From assembly GCA_023390175.1 (NCBI GenBank), contig JAEWDK010000007.1, forward strand, positions 1 through 64,000: 64,000 nt of DNA. Reading direction: 5' to 3'. Positions within the stretch are counted from its first letter, which is position 1. Each line of letters opens with the position of its first letter. The notes under the pieces are model-generated. The model ran no database searches, was not told where the DNA came from, and saw only the letters and a list, made by a program, of their open reading frames with translations. Positions 7,314-14,728 of the stretch are shown piece by piece. Source of the DNA: Bacillota bacterium (GTDB lineage Bacteria > Bacillota > Clostridia > Oscillospirales > Acutalibacteraceae). Made by a program: the position numbers and the translations under genes.

Positions 7314-7560
7314 TTTTGCGGAACAGCTGGGATATCAAGTTACCGGAGTAAGCGTTGATCTTAATCAGAATACGGAATTGGAAAAGCTGAAACAGGATGC
7401 CGACGTGAAACGTTTTGATGCTCTCCTTGTCACCAGCCTGTTCCATATTCATCACGACCGCAATCAGGCGCTTCGTTATGCGCATGAGTTTCAAAGTCTT
7501 GGGATTGAAGTCTTTTCTCCCTTGGAAGGACGCATTCCCGCAGGGGAGGGCTCAATATGA
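7228..7560 (+). CDS. degenerate serine recombinase (resolvase N-terminal) domain protein
   Basis: This 110-aa protein fits the resolvase catalytic-domain pattern: WLYCRIDAPED at residues 5-15 for the family's YxRVSxxxQ opening, LKRQEKQLYDFAEQLGYQV, then DALLVTSLFHIHHDRNQAL. The catalytic Ser of YxRVS is replaced by Asp11, and the conserved arginines of the LDRLxR segment are absent (LFHIHH). No DNA-binding domain follows. It should be catalytically dead; it may be a regulator or accessory factor of the element. It starts behind AAAGGAGGAG, overlaps the mazF tail, and its stop overlaps the excisionase ATG. Confidence 0.6.
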   Translation: MKRAWLYCRIDAPEDRNGALKRQEKQLYDFAEQLGYQVTGVSVDLNQNTELEKLKQDADVKRFDALLVTSLFHIHHDRNQALRYAHEFQSLGIEVFSPLEGRIPAGEGSI

Positions 7561-7874
7561 TCGCCGTCTCAGAACGGGTTTATCTCTCCATGTTTAAGGA
7601 TGAGCCGGAGGTCCTCACGGTTCCGGAAACCGCAAAATTGCTGCGTATCGGTATCAATCAAACCTATCGCTTAGCACGGAGCGGCCGATTGGGGAGCATC
7701 CGGGTGACCAATAAGGTCTTGGTTCCCAAATTGTCCGTTGTGGCGTTTCTGGTCGAAAATAACCCGTGCAGATTTGTACCACTTGACACATGCCTTTTTC
7801 CGTCGGAGTGTGATATTACGTGCACTGCCGACAGAAGTATAGGAGAGCACCGCGCGAACGGCGAGAAAAGATAA
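7557..7874 (+). CDS. xis: excisionase-family DNA-binding protein
   Basis: This 105-aa protein has a MerR/excisionase-type winged HTH at residues 20-65: LTVPETAKLLRIGINQTYRL, then ARSGRLGSIRVTNKVLVPK and LSVVAFLVENN. Such proteins bind arm sites and steer a tyrosine integrase toward excision. The start overlaps the previous stop (ATGA). The last 35 codons lie within a 150-bp segment that is repeated at 8056-8209, so the true C-terminus may once have been shorter. It is next to the integrase, as expected for a xis-int module. Confidence 0.75.
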   Translation: MIAVSERVYLSMFKDEPEVLTVPETAKLLRIGINQTYRLARSGRLGSIRVTNKVLVPKLSVVAFLVENNPCRFVPLDTCLFPSECDITCTADRSIGEHRANGEKR

Positions 7875-7908
7875 TACGAATTTACAAGTCGTTTGGCCGC
7901 AATAAAGA
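7756..7908 (+). repeat. direct repeat copy A (xis tail plus broken int start)
   Basis: This segment matches 8056-8209 over about 150 bp (AAAATAACCCGTGCAG through GTTTGGCC). Copy A contains the 3' end of xis, the spacer and a mutated integrase start, where ATG has become ATA and the codons for the first residues are shifted. It looks like a decayed duplicate of the xis-int junction. Confidence 0.75.
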
Positions 7909-7921
7909 TTAAATCTAAGAA

Positions 7922-7946
7922 GTTTTGCGGTTTTAAACCGCAAAAC
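7922..7946. repeat. 25-bp near-perfect palindrome
   Basis: GTTTTGCGGTTT at 7922-7933 is mirrored by AAACCGCAAAAC at 7935-7946 around one base. It lies in the insert between the two direct repeat copies. Confidence 0.7.
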
Positions 7947-8005
7947 ATGTTGATTCGCACGATAGATGGAAAAGGTTGCGTGTCCTTGTTACCTGAAGCG
8001 ATTTC

Positions 8006-8050
8006 CTTTCTTTCATACTTTCACTGTAAGAGTGAAAGTATGAAAGAAAG
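8006..8050. repeat. perfect 20-bp inverted repeat with 5-nt loop
   Basis: CTTTCTTTCATACTTTCACT at 8006-8025 is perfectly inverted at 8031-8050 around GTAAG. It ends five bases before direct repeat copy B. There is no T-run, so it is not an ordinary terminator. It may be a recombination, replication or regulatory hairpin of the element. Confidence 0.85.
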
Positions 8051-8055
8051 CAGAA

Positions 8056-8209
8056 AAAATAACCCGTGCAGGTTTGTACCGTTTGACACCTGGCTTTCCC
8101 CGTCTAAGTGTGGTATTGTGTGTACTGCCGACGGCAGTACCGGAGAAAACCACGCGAAAGGAGAACGGAAATGAAACGAATTACAGGCCGTTTGGCCACG
8201 AAAAATCAG
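8056..8209 (+). repeat. direct repeat copy B (leader and start of int)
   Basis: This is the second copy of the 150-bp segment at 7756-7908. Here it supplies the leader, the AAAGGAG site and the intact start of the integrase. Confidence 0.75.
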
Positions 8210-9418
8210 AAATGGTACGCCGTACTAAATTTGTATGACACAGAAGGAGTCCGCAAGCAAAGATGGGTTAGTCTCGATCTGGAGGACAAGCGCGGCACGA
8301 AAACGGAGGCCAACCACCGGCTCGCCGAGGTATTGGATCAGTACAACGTCGGAGATTTGTATCTGCAGGAGAATATGACCCATGCGGACCGGGAACGCAA
8401 TCGGATCGCCAACATGCTGGTTGAAAATTATCTTCTGGAATGGCTGGAGCAGCACAAGGCCAATATTTCAAGCTCCACCTACCTGAATTACAAGAGGATG
8501 ATCAACGGCAGGATGACATCCTTTTTCAAGCCGATGAAGCTCAGGGTAAAGGAGGTCACCGGCGACGAGATCAACGCCTACTACACGACAATCCGCTCCG
8601 ACGGGCTGAAAGGCACAACCGCACAGCGCCACCATGCCATGCTGCACAGAGCTTTCCAGCAGGCGGTAAAGCGGCGCATCATCCCCACGAATCCCTGCCT
8701 GCAGGCCGACAGGCCCAAATCCGTGCCGTTCATCGGCAGCTACTACAACTCCGAGGAGCTGAAAGAGCTTCTAAACTGCGTAGAAGGCGATCCGATCCGC
8801 CTGGTCATCATGCTGGCGGCCTACTACGGCCTGCGCCGCAGTGAGGTTCTGGGGCTGAAATGGTCAGCGGTGGATTTCACCGCCAAAACGGTCAGCATCC
8901 GGCACAAGATCCTGGAGGAGGAAACCGAGAGCGGCGTTGTGCTCAAGGGCTACGACGTGATGAAAACAAAATCCTCCTACCGCACCCTGCCGCTGATTCC
9001 TCATATTGAAGAGGAGCTTCTGGCGGAAAAAGCGAGGCAGGAGGAAATGCGAAAAGCCATGCGGGGCGCTTACGACAAAAAATATTCGGAGTACATATGC
9101 GTGGATGCCTTGGGCGGCCTGATTACCCCACAGTATGTCAGCAGTCATTTTCAAGTCATTCTGAAAGAAAACGGGCTTCGAAAAATACGCTTTCACGATT
9201 TACGGCACAGCTGCGCCTCGCTTCTGCTGGCAAACAATATTCCCATGAAGATGATTCAGGATTGGCTGGGGCATTCCGATATGGCGACCACCGCCAACAT
9301 CTACTCGCACATCGACAGCTCCAGCAAGCTGGCCAGCGCCAACATGATTGAAGAAGTGCTTGGAGTGACCGAAGACGAGGATAATCCGGAGAACGACAAG
9401 GACGAAAAACCGGAATAA
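8171..9418 (+). CDS. int: tyrosine recombinase, integrase of an ICE/genomic island
   Basis: This 415-aa protein has an N-terminal arm-binding region (residues 1-60), a SAM-like core-binding domain (about 75-165) and a catalytic domain. Catalytic residues are Arg near 221 in YYGLRRSEVLGLKW, HxxR near 341-345 in FHDLRHSCASLL, the LGHSD histidine and Tyr near 378 in ANIYSHID. It is a Tn916/phage-type integrase. ATG at 8171 follows GAAAGGAGAACGGAA. It lies 190 bp from tRNA-Ser and is transcribed towards it; the tRNA is the probable integration target. Confidence 0.92.
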   Translation: MKRITGRLATKNQKWYAVLNLYDTEGVRKQRWVSLDLEDKRGTKTEANHRLAEVLDQYNVGDLYLQENMTHADRERNRIANMLVENYLLEWLEQHKANISSSTYLNYKRMINGRMTSFFKPMKLRVKEVTGDEINAYYTTIRSDGLKGTTAQRHHAMLHRAFQQAVKRRIIPTNPCLQADRPKSVPFIGSYYNSEELKELLNCVEGDPIRLVIMLAAYYGLRRSEVLGLKWSAVDFTAKTVSIRHKILEEETESGVVLKGYDVMKTKSSYRTLPLIPHIEEELLAEKARQEEMRKAMRGAYDKKYSEYICVDALGGLITPQYVSSHFQVILKENGLRKIRFHDLRHSCASLLLANNIPMKMIQDWLGHSDMATTANIYSHIDSSSKLASANMIEEVLGVTEDEDNPENDKDEKPE

Positions 9419-9424
9419 GCTCTC

Positions 9425-9445
9425 CGAAGGTTCGAACCCACGCAA
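9425..9445 (-). other. tRNA T-arm-like sequence next to int
   Basis: Read on the minus strand, TGGGTTCGAACC resembles the T-arm of tRNA-Ser at 9607-9695 (TGGGTTCGAATCCC). It may be part of an attachment site remnant. The match is short and includes the universally conserved GTTCGA, so it is weak evidence. Confidence 0.25.
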
Positions 9446-9463
9446 TGTCGCAGAAGACTTTCC

Positions 9464-9483
9464 CATCTTGCAGTTTTCTTGCA
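9464..9483 (+). repeat. left arm of 20-bp inverted repeat flanking tRNA-Ser
   Basis: CATCTTGCAGTTTTCTTGCA is repeated in perfect inverse orientation at 9751-9770. The two arms bracket the tRNA-Ser gene and may be integrase arm-type sites or traces of a rearrangement. Confidence 0.7.
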
Positions 9484-9606
9484 GAAAAAGCCTAGAAAAG
9501 CCGCAAATCCGCTTGCCTCGATTTCTACAAAAGTGGGGGAAACAGTGTGAAAACAGATATAAAAATGTCCTAAAATCCCGGAAATCCCGGACTTTTAGGA
9601 CAATTG

Positions 9607-9695
9607 TGGCGGAGAGGATGGGATTCGAACCCATGTGACGTTGCCGTCAAACTGATTTCGAGTCAGCCCCGTTATGACCACTTCGATACCTCTCC
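9607..9695 (-). tRNA. tRNA-Ser (anticodon CGA)
   Basis: The minus strand folds as a class II tRNA. The acceptor is GGAGAGG (9695-9689) with CCTCTCC (9617-9611), discriminator G and an encoded CCA. The anticodon loop is CTCGAAA, giving anticodon CGA (codon UCG, serine). A long variable arm and the T-loop GGGTTCGAATCCC are present. It is adjacent to the integrase gene and probably the chromosomal attachment site. Confidence 0.95.
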
Positions 9696-9750
9696 ATGTA
9701 TTTTCAACCGATTGCTCGGCGAAAAGGCGATATTCAGTTGATTGCAAAAT

Positions 9751-9770
9751 TGCAAGAAAACTGCAAGATG
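9751..9770 (-). repeat. right arm of 20-bp inverted repeat flanking tRNA-Ser
   Basis: This is the perfect inverse of 9464-9483. It lies between the intact tRNA-Ser gene and its partial copy at 9855-9897. Confidence 0.7.
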
Positions 9771-9854
9771 AAAATTATAACCGCTGTAAAATCAGAGCCG
9801 CAAACCCGCATGAATACAGGCTTTGTCGAACCTGTCCCATCGCTGACCACACGC

Positions 9855-9897
9855 GATTTCGAGTCAGGGCCGTTATGACCACTTCGATACGCTTCCA
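9855..9897 (-). pseudogene. partial tRNA-Ser copy (5' half), candidate att remnant
   Basis: These 43 bp match 9654-9696 with about five mismatches. They cover the 5' acceptor strand, the D-arm and the anticodon loop of tRNA-Ser(CGA), then diverge. The changed acceptor bases mean it cannot fold as a tRNA. It is best read as the displaced original 5' half left by an integration or recombination event at the tRNA gene. The rest of the 395-bp interval 9697-10091 shows no gene. Confidence 0.6.
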
Positions 9898-10091
9898 TTA
9901 TTCAATTCATGCATAACCCAATTCCGATGCATGCTTATTTATTTTAAATAGTATGGGGTCAAATGTCAAGTGTTTTCACGTAATTGAGCGGGAAGGATGA
10001 AAATATTGCCCCGGACAGGCTGATATTGTGCCACTCGGGCACGGCAGAACATATTATGCTGGGAGACAACTTATAAAATCAGGTGATAAAT

Positions 10092-10538
10092 ATGCCAATT
10101 ACTACCAGGGAGCTCCTAGCAAAAATGATCAAATGTGAAGCGGGCGGGGAAGGTGACAACGGAATGCGCGCGGTCGCAAGCATCATTATAAACCGTGCGA
10201 ATGTGCCGAACGGAGAATTCGCCCGTGTCAGTCAAGGCGGGGATGTCCGCAGAATCATGGAACAGCCCGGCCAGTTTGACTGTATGAGGACAACACTGAA
10301 CGGCGCATACAATCCCCAGAACGTATATAACATGGATCCGGATGACGTTCATTACGCCATTGCCGACTGGGCCCTTGCCAATAATATTTTTTCCGGCGTG
10401 GGGAATTGCCTGTTCTATTTTAATCCGTATAATCCGGAGTGCCCCCCTTATTTTCCGTCGGGAGGGGTCGGAGTCATCTACAACCGGATTAACAATCACT
10501 GCTTTTACTCTCCCACTTCCAAATATGCGTCAACATGA
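10092..10538 (+). CDS. cwlJ: spore cortex-lytic hydrolase, CwlJ/SleB family
   Basis: This 148-aa protein is the stand-alone hydrolase domain of SleB/CwlJ: LLAKMIKCEAGGEGDNG with the expected catalytic Glu16, then MRAVASIIINRAN and a C-terminal aromatic segment (GNCLFYFNP). It has neither a signal peptide nor a peptidoglycan-binding domain, as in CwlJ. CwlJ degrades spore cortex peptidoglycan during germination and is held in the coat by GerQ. The next gene is gerQ-like, which supports CwlJ over SleB. ATG at 10092 follows AGGTGA; an in-frame GTG at 10083 overlaps that site. Confidence 0.85.
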   Translation: MPITTRELLAKMIKCEAGGEGDNGMRAVASIIINRANVPNGEFARVSQGGDVRRIMEQPGQFDCMRTTLNGAYNPQNVYNMDPDDVHYAIADWALANNIFSGVGNCLFYFNPYNPECPPYFPSGGVGVIYNRINNHCFYSPTSKYAST

Positions 10539-10558
10539 GTTGAGGAGGAATTTCAAGT

Positions 10559-11167
10559 ATGGATAATTACAGCCCGGCCATGGGCTGCAGCGGCTGCGGG
10601 GGCGGTTCCCCCACGGCTGCCGCGGCGCTTGAGGCACAAAATATTCCCGGCAACAGCTACACAAGTCCGGTTTCCAACAAGCAGTCCGTGGGCGGTGTTT
10701 CCACGCCGACAGGGAACAAAGTACCGTCGATTGAGGACGTCGCCAATTACAACTTTATGACCCCGATGCAGCAGGAGCAGCAGCGGCTGCAGCTTTTGCA
10801 GGGCGGCACAACGCTTGCCCCCGGTATGCCGGGTTATTCCAGCCGCAGCACACAAATGCAGCCCGTTACGCAAATACCACCTGCCGCGCAGGCGGCGCCG
10901 GGCGGCGCGCTTGCACCGCTTACCCCCACCGCGGCACAGGCGGCGGCAATTTCAGGCGATGCCCTGCAGTATTTGAACGGCTTTCTGCGCACGCAGATCG
11001 GCCGCCCGGTGCTGGTGACTTTCTTAGTCGGGACCAATACGCTGACGGACCGGTCGGGGATCCTTCTGGGAGTCGGCATTAACTACATCCTGATTAACGA
11101 GACGCAAACCGACGATGTGCTGGCCTGCGATTTTTACAACATCAAATTTGTTCGATTCTACTATTAA
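10559..11167 (+). CDS. gerQ: GerQ-like spore coat protein
   Basis: This 202-aa protein has a low-complexity N-terminal half rich in Ala, Gln, Pro and Gly with GCSGCGGG at residues 9-16. The conserved GerQ C-terminal domain spans about residues 135-202 (YLNGFLRTQIGRPVLVTF, GILLGVGINYILI, ending CDFYNIKFVRFYY). GerQ is a coat protein needed for localisation of CwlJ and is cross-linked in the coat in Bacillus. It is 20 bp downstream of cwlJ with its own GAGGAGG and is followed by a terminator, so the two form an operon presumably expressed in the mother cell. Confidence 0.85.
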   Translation: MDNYSPAMGCSGCGGGSPTAAAALEAQNIPGNSYTSPVSNKQSVGGVSTPTGNKVPSIEDVANYNFMTPMQQEQQRLQLLQGGTTLAPGMPGYSSRSTQMQPVTQIPPAAQAAPGGALAPLTPTAAQAAAISGDALQYLNGFLRTQIGRPVLVTFLVGTNTLTDRSGILLGVGINYILINETQTDDVLACDFYNIKFVRFYY

Positions 11168-11173
11168 AAAAAT

Positions 11174-11206
11174 AAAAGGATTCCCACCGGGAATCCTTTT
11201 ATTTAT
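11174..11206 (+). terminator. Rho-independent terminator after gerQ
   Basis: AAAAGGATTCCC pairs with GGGAATCCTTTT and is followed by ATTTAT. It closes the cwlJ-gerQ unit; the minus-strand lipoprotein gene ends 50 bp further on. Confidence 0.8.
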
Positions 11207-11253
11207 CACACGGGCCAAATGCCCGATTTTTATAATCAGGACGGCGGGATATT

Positions 11254-12075
11254 TTATCCCTGTGCCTCCACATTCTGTGCGGCCTTCGCTTCGGGCGGAA
11301 GCGTGACTGCCGGCGCTTTGCCAATGCTGCCGATATCGCCGGTAATCTGACATTTGGAAATGTTTACCGAAATACCGCTCCCATCAATATTGTGAAACAT
11401 TTTATTGACCGCGTCCGTCGCGTCCAGCTCCATGCGCACAATATTGCCGGATGCTTCGTCAATATAGCAGTAACCGTAAATATCGCCCGCGCCGTCAAGC
11501 AGGGTCTGCACGATTGTCGTCGATCCCTGCCCCATTCCGGTGGCGGTCACAATATTTTCGACCGTACTGCGAAGCACCTCGCTTTGAAACGTAAGCTCCA
11601 GCTTGTGTACTTTTTTTGAGTCAAGGGTGGTTTCGCGCGCATATTTCTGTGATTTTACGCTGTCCAAAAGCCGCAGAATATCGACCTGCTTCAGCGGTGT
11701 CGTGTCAATATTTCCGGCGGATGTCTTTTGCCATCCGTTTTCGGAATTGGAGTAGAACCAGATTTTTCCGTCCTCCGTTACGGTGTAGGAAGTGCTGTTC
11801 CCGGCAGCCCCGCCGAGCAGCGAAGTCTGCGTGGATTTCAAAGCAAACGGCTTTGCCCAATACACGATTTGATTTCCGGATTGATAAGTGTTTTGCTTTC
11901 CGTTTGCGATAAATTCAAGTGTGCTGCTGATGGAAGCGGTGCAGCTCTGCATGGTGTTTGCGTTGGCTTCCGCCTCACGCATCAGCACATCCGCGTCCGG
12001 TTTTCCCGCACAGGCGGCAAGGGAGCCCATCATACACAAAGCCAAAACCAAACCGGTCAGTTTTATCAGTTTCAT
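11254..12075 (-). CDS. lipoprotein with LolA/LppX-like fold (DUF6612-like), function unknown
   Basis: This 273-aa protein has a lipoprotein signal peptide (KLTGLVLALCMMGSLAAC; lipobox LAAC with Cys22), so it should be anchored on the outer face of the membrane. The mature part alternates beta strands such as TASISSTLEFIANG, QIVYWAKPFALKS, KIWFYSNSENGWQKT and IVRMELDA, a pattern typical of the LolA/LppX half-barrel lipoproteins common in Clostridia. The role is unknown. A sigma-A-like promoter for the divergent DUF815 gene lies in the 163-bp gap upstream. Confidence 0.7.
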   Translation of the reverse strand: MKLIKLTGLVLALCMMGSLAACAGKPDADVLMREAEANANTMQSCTASISSTLEFIANGKQNTYQSGNQIVYWAKPFALKSTQTSLLGGAAGNSTSYTVTEDGKIWFYSNSENGWQKTSAGNIDTTPLKQVDILRLLDSVKSQKYARETTLDSKKVHKLELTFQSEVLRSTVENIVTATGMGQGSTTIVQTLLDGAGDIYGYCYIDEASGNIVRMELDATDAVNKMFHNIDGSGISVNISKCQITGDIGSIGKAPAVTLPPEAKAAQNVEAQG

Positions 12076-12159
12076 AAATTACCTCTATGTTTCAGTTTCA
12101 ACATTAACATCTATCATAGCAAATTTTTCGCCCAATCGCAACCTAAATTCCCCTTGTAC

Positions 12160-12189
12160 TTGACATAATACCCCCAAGAAGGGTAAAAT
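12160..12189 (+). promoter_or_regulatory. sigma-A promoter for the DUF815 gene
   Basis: TTGACA at 12160-12165 and TAAAAT at 12184-12189 are separated by 18 bp, 50 bp upstream of the ATG at 12239. Confidence 0.65.
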
Positions 12190-12238
12190 ACGATTATATG
12201 TTATTATAAATTTATGATTATCGCAGGGGAGTCTATCA

Positions 12239-13483
12239 ATGAATAAGATGAAGCAGACAGCTATGAAAATGGCGTCGCTTTCGGTTTATAAAGGGATTTT
12301 AAACCGTACGGTTCCCAAAGCGCTTTACCGGCTGCTGTGGGCGGAAAACGAGCAGGAATTTTTGAATGCGTGGGGTGACTTCTTTGCCGTGCTGTGCGAA
12401 CGCGGGTGCAGCGAAAGCCTTGCCGAGTGCATTACCGGGACGGCACTGTATGATGAAAACGCGTTTTCGCTTTCGGCTGCCGCGGGCAAGACCGATTTCC
12501 CGCAGGCGATGATGGACGCGGTGGAGCGCGACCTGAAAATTATTCTGGAAATTTCCTCCGTTACTCCCCGGGAGCTTTTGGAGGACTCTCCCTTTCAGCA
12601 GGATGTTCAGCAGCTTGCGCTGCCGCTGTGGAAAACCGGCGAGCCGGTCGGCGCGCTGCAGGGCGACCTGAAGGGCTGCATCCACAAAATGGTAACGTAT
12701 TACCGCGAAAACGGCTGTGGCATGTACGCGCGCTACCGTGCGTTCATTTGGCGCGACCAAAAAATTCAGCCGGTTGCCTACCCCGACAAAACACGCCTTT
12801 CCGACCTGAAGGGCTACGAGGTTCCGCGCAAGTTGGCAATGGACAACACAATCGCATTTTTGCAGGATTTACCCGCCAACAACTGTTTGCTTTACGGCGA
12901 CCGCGGCACGGGAAAATCCTCCACAGTGAAAGCGCTGCTGAACGAATTTTATCCCAAGGCGCTGCGAGTCATCGAAATGCCGAAGGAATCGCTGATGGAC
13001 TTTCCGATGCTGGTGGACCAGATTGCCGCGATTCCCATGAAATTTATTATATTTATTGACGATCTGTCTTTTTCCAAGCAGAACGATACTTACGCCGCGC
13101 TGAAAGCGGTGCTGGAGGGCGGGCTGGCCGCGCGGCCGGACAACACCCTGATTTATGCAACCTCCAACCGCCGCCATTTGGTGCGCGAAACCTTTTCCGA
13201 CCGCGAGGGCGACGAAGTGCACAGGGGCGACACGATTCAGGAAAGCCTTTCGCTGGCGGACCGGTTCGGCCTTTCCATTAACTTTTCCCTGCCCGACAAG
13301 GCAAGGTATTTGGAAATTGTGCGCCAGCTTGCCAAGCAGCGCCGGCTGGAAGAGTATATTGAAGATTTGGAAAAGGGCGCGGAACGCTGGGCAACCGAGC
13401 GCGGCGGCCGTTCCCCCCGCTGTGCAAGGCAGTATATCCGTGATGCCGAATCGCGCATCCGGCGCGGACAGGCCTTGTTATAA
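12239..13483 (+). CDS. DUF815-family AAA+ ATPase
   Basis: This 414-aa protein has a helical N-terminal region (residues 1-190) followed by an AAA+ domain with Walker A NNCLLYGDRGTGKSS (about 213-227) and Walker B KFIIFIDDLSF (about 265-275). The DUF815 hallmark YATSNRRHLV is near residue 303. DUF815 ATPases are widespread in Firmicutes and related to DnaC/IstB-like ATPases; no function is established. ATG follows an AGGGGAG site. It is 26 bp upstream of the binding-protein gene and probably co-transcribed with it. Confidence 0.85.
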   Translation: MNKMKQTAMKMASLSVYKGILNRTVPKALYRLLWAENEQEFLNAWGDFFAVLCERGCSESLAECITGTALYDENAFSLSAAAGKTDFPQAMMDAVERDLKIILEISSVTPRELLEDSPFQQDVQQLALPLWKTGEPVGALQGDLKGCIHKMVTYYRENGCGMYARYRAFIWRDQKIQPVAYPDKTRLSDLKGYEVPRKLAMDNTIAFLQDLPANNCLLYGDRGTGKSSTVKALLNEFYPKALRVIEMPKESLMDFPMLVDQIAAIPMKFIIFIDDLSFSKQNDTYAALKAVLEGGLAARPDNTLIYATSNRRHLVRETFSDREGDEVHRGDTIQESLSLADRFGLSINFSLPDKARYLEIVRQLAKQRRLEEYIEDLEKGAERWATERGGRSPRCARQYIRDAESRIRRGQALL

Positions 13484-13509
13484 CCCGTGAATTTGAAAAG
13501 GAGAACGAT

Positions 13510-14706
13510 ATGCTGAAGAAAATTACGGCGGCAGTCCTGTGCATTTGCTTAACGGCGGTTATTTTTGCAGGCTGCGGCCCTCAAAACGATATTTCCTCCG
13601 GCGCAGGATCTCAGGAATATCCGGTTACCATTGGGAATGTAACACTGAAAGCTCAGCCCACCGGCGTGGCGGTGCTCTCGGTGAATCTGGCCGATGTAAT
13701 TCTGTCGATGGATTACGAAATACAGCTGAAAGCCAAAAGCACGGAATGCACCCAAAGTGATCTTGCTGTTCTTCCCAATGTGACGGCGGACGACGCAAAG
13801 CAGATAAAAAGCCTTGGCGCGGATTTGGTTCTGACGGACACCGACCTGACACAGGCGCAGGCCGCCGCAATGAGCCAGGAGGGTATCACCGTACTGAAAA
13901 TTCCCAGGGCGACCAGCCGTGAGGACCTTGACCGCCTTTACTCCCAGGTGGGCGGCGCGATGAAGGGCGCCATCACCGGCTACGGGCACGGGAAAAAGAC
14001 ATCGCAGAGCATTTTTCTGACCATTGACGACATCGCGCGGATTATTCCCCAAAGCAACACGCCGATTACCGTTGCGTACCTTTTTAACGCGAACGGCGGC
14101 GTTGTAACCGGCGATACGCTCGAAGGGAAACTGATTGATTCCGCGGGGCTGGTGAACGCCGCCTCCGACGGAATCGGGAATAAAATGGATGTTGCGGAGC
14201 TACTGCGCGCAGACCCGAAATACATTTTCTGCCCGACCGGCGTAAAAGCGCAGCTGGCACAGTCCGCAGAATACAAAAAACTGACCGCGGTCAAAGAGAA
14301 CCGCGTATATGAAATGAACCCGAACCAAATGCTGTGGCAGGGCAGGGATATGATTGAGGCCGTCAGCTTTATGGCCGGCACCGTGTATCCGGAGCTTTTA
14401 ATCGGCACTGATTCAGGTGCAAGCACGGCATCCGGGGTGCCTTCCCCGGGAACCGCCTCATCGGTGACAAGCGGAACAACCGCTACACTGCAAAAGGGCT
14501 CACAGGGCCCGGACGTTCTAAAAATGCAAAACAGGTTGTTGGAGCTCGGGTATATGTTTGTGAAGCCGAGCGGCCTGTTTGCAGAGGGAACTCAGCAAAG
14601 CGTAAAAGACTTCCAGCTGCTCAACGGGCTTTCGGTGACCGGTATTGCCGACGCGAAAACGCTGCAAAAGCTGTATGCCGCCGATGCGAAAAAGCGCACC
14701 AGCTGA
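13510..14706 (+). CDS. lipoprotein: BtuF-like binding domain fused to a peptidoglycan-binding domain
   Basis: This 398-aa protein starts with a lipoprotein signal (lipobox VIFAGC, Cys22). Residues 40-300 resemble the class III binding-protein fold of BtuF/FhuD proteins (IKSLGADLVLTDTDLTQ, ADPKYIFCPTG, VKENRVYEMNPNQMLWQG). A Ser/Thr/Gly/Pro-rich linker at about 300-325 leads to a PG_binding_1 domain (LQKGSQGPDVLKMQNRLLEL, GLFAEGTQQSVKDFQLLNGL). No ABC permease is nearby. A binding protein carrying a cell-wall anchor is unusual. It may sense or trap a ligand at the wall, or be a degenerate binding domain with a structural role. Confidence 0.75.
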   Translation: MLKKITAAVLCICLTAVIFAGCGPQNDISSGAGSQEYPVTIGNVTLKAQPTGVAVLSVNLADVILSMDYEIQLKAKSTECTQSDLAVLPNVTADDAKQIKSLGADLVLTDTDLTQAQAAAMSQEGITVLKIPRATSREDLDRLYSQVGGAMKGAITGYGHGKKTSQSIFLTIDDIARIIPQSNTPITVAYLFNANGGVVTGDTLEGKLIDSAGLVNAASDGIGNKMDVAELLRADPKYIFCPTGVKAQLAQSAEYKKLTAVKENRVYEMNPNQMLWQGRDMIEAVSFMAGTVYPELLIGTDSGASTASGVPSPGTASSVTSGTTATLQKGSQGPDVLKMQNRLLELGYMFVKPSGLFAEGTQQSVKDFQLLNGLSVTGIADAKTLQKLYAADAKKRTS

Positions 14707-14728
14707 AATTCGAATTATAATTGAATCG

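Noticed and set aside
8006..8050. Hairpin considered as a CRISPR repeat or terminator
   Set aside because: Only one unit, no spacers and no T-run.
7784..8120. TTGACA elements followed by TATTAC or TATTGT in both direct repeat copies, considered as int promoters
   Set aside because: Spacing is about 25 bp in both copies, too long for a sigma-A promoter; no better -10 element was found at 16-18 bp.
10020..10060. Sporulation sigma E or G promoter before cwlJ (CATATTAT at about 10049)
   Set aside because: The -10-like box is plausible, but no -35 element lies at a suitable distance.
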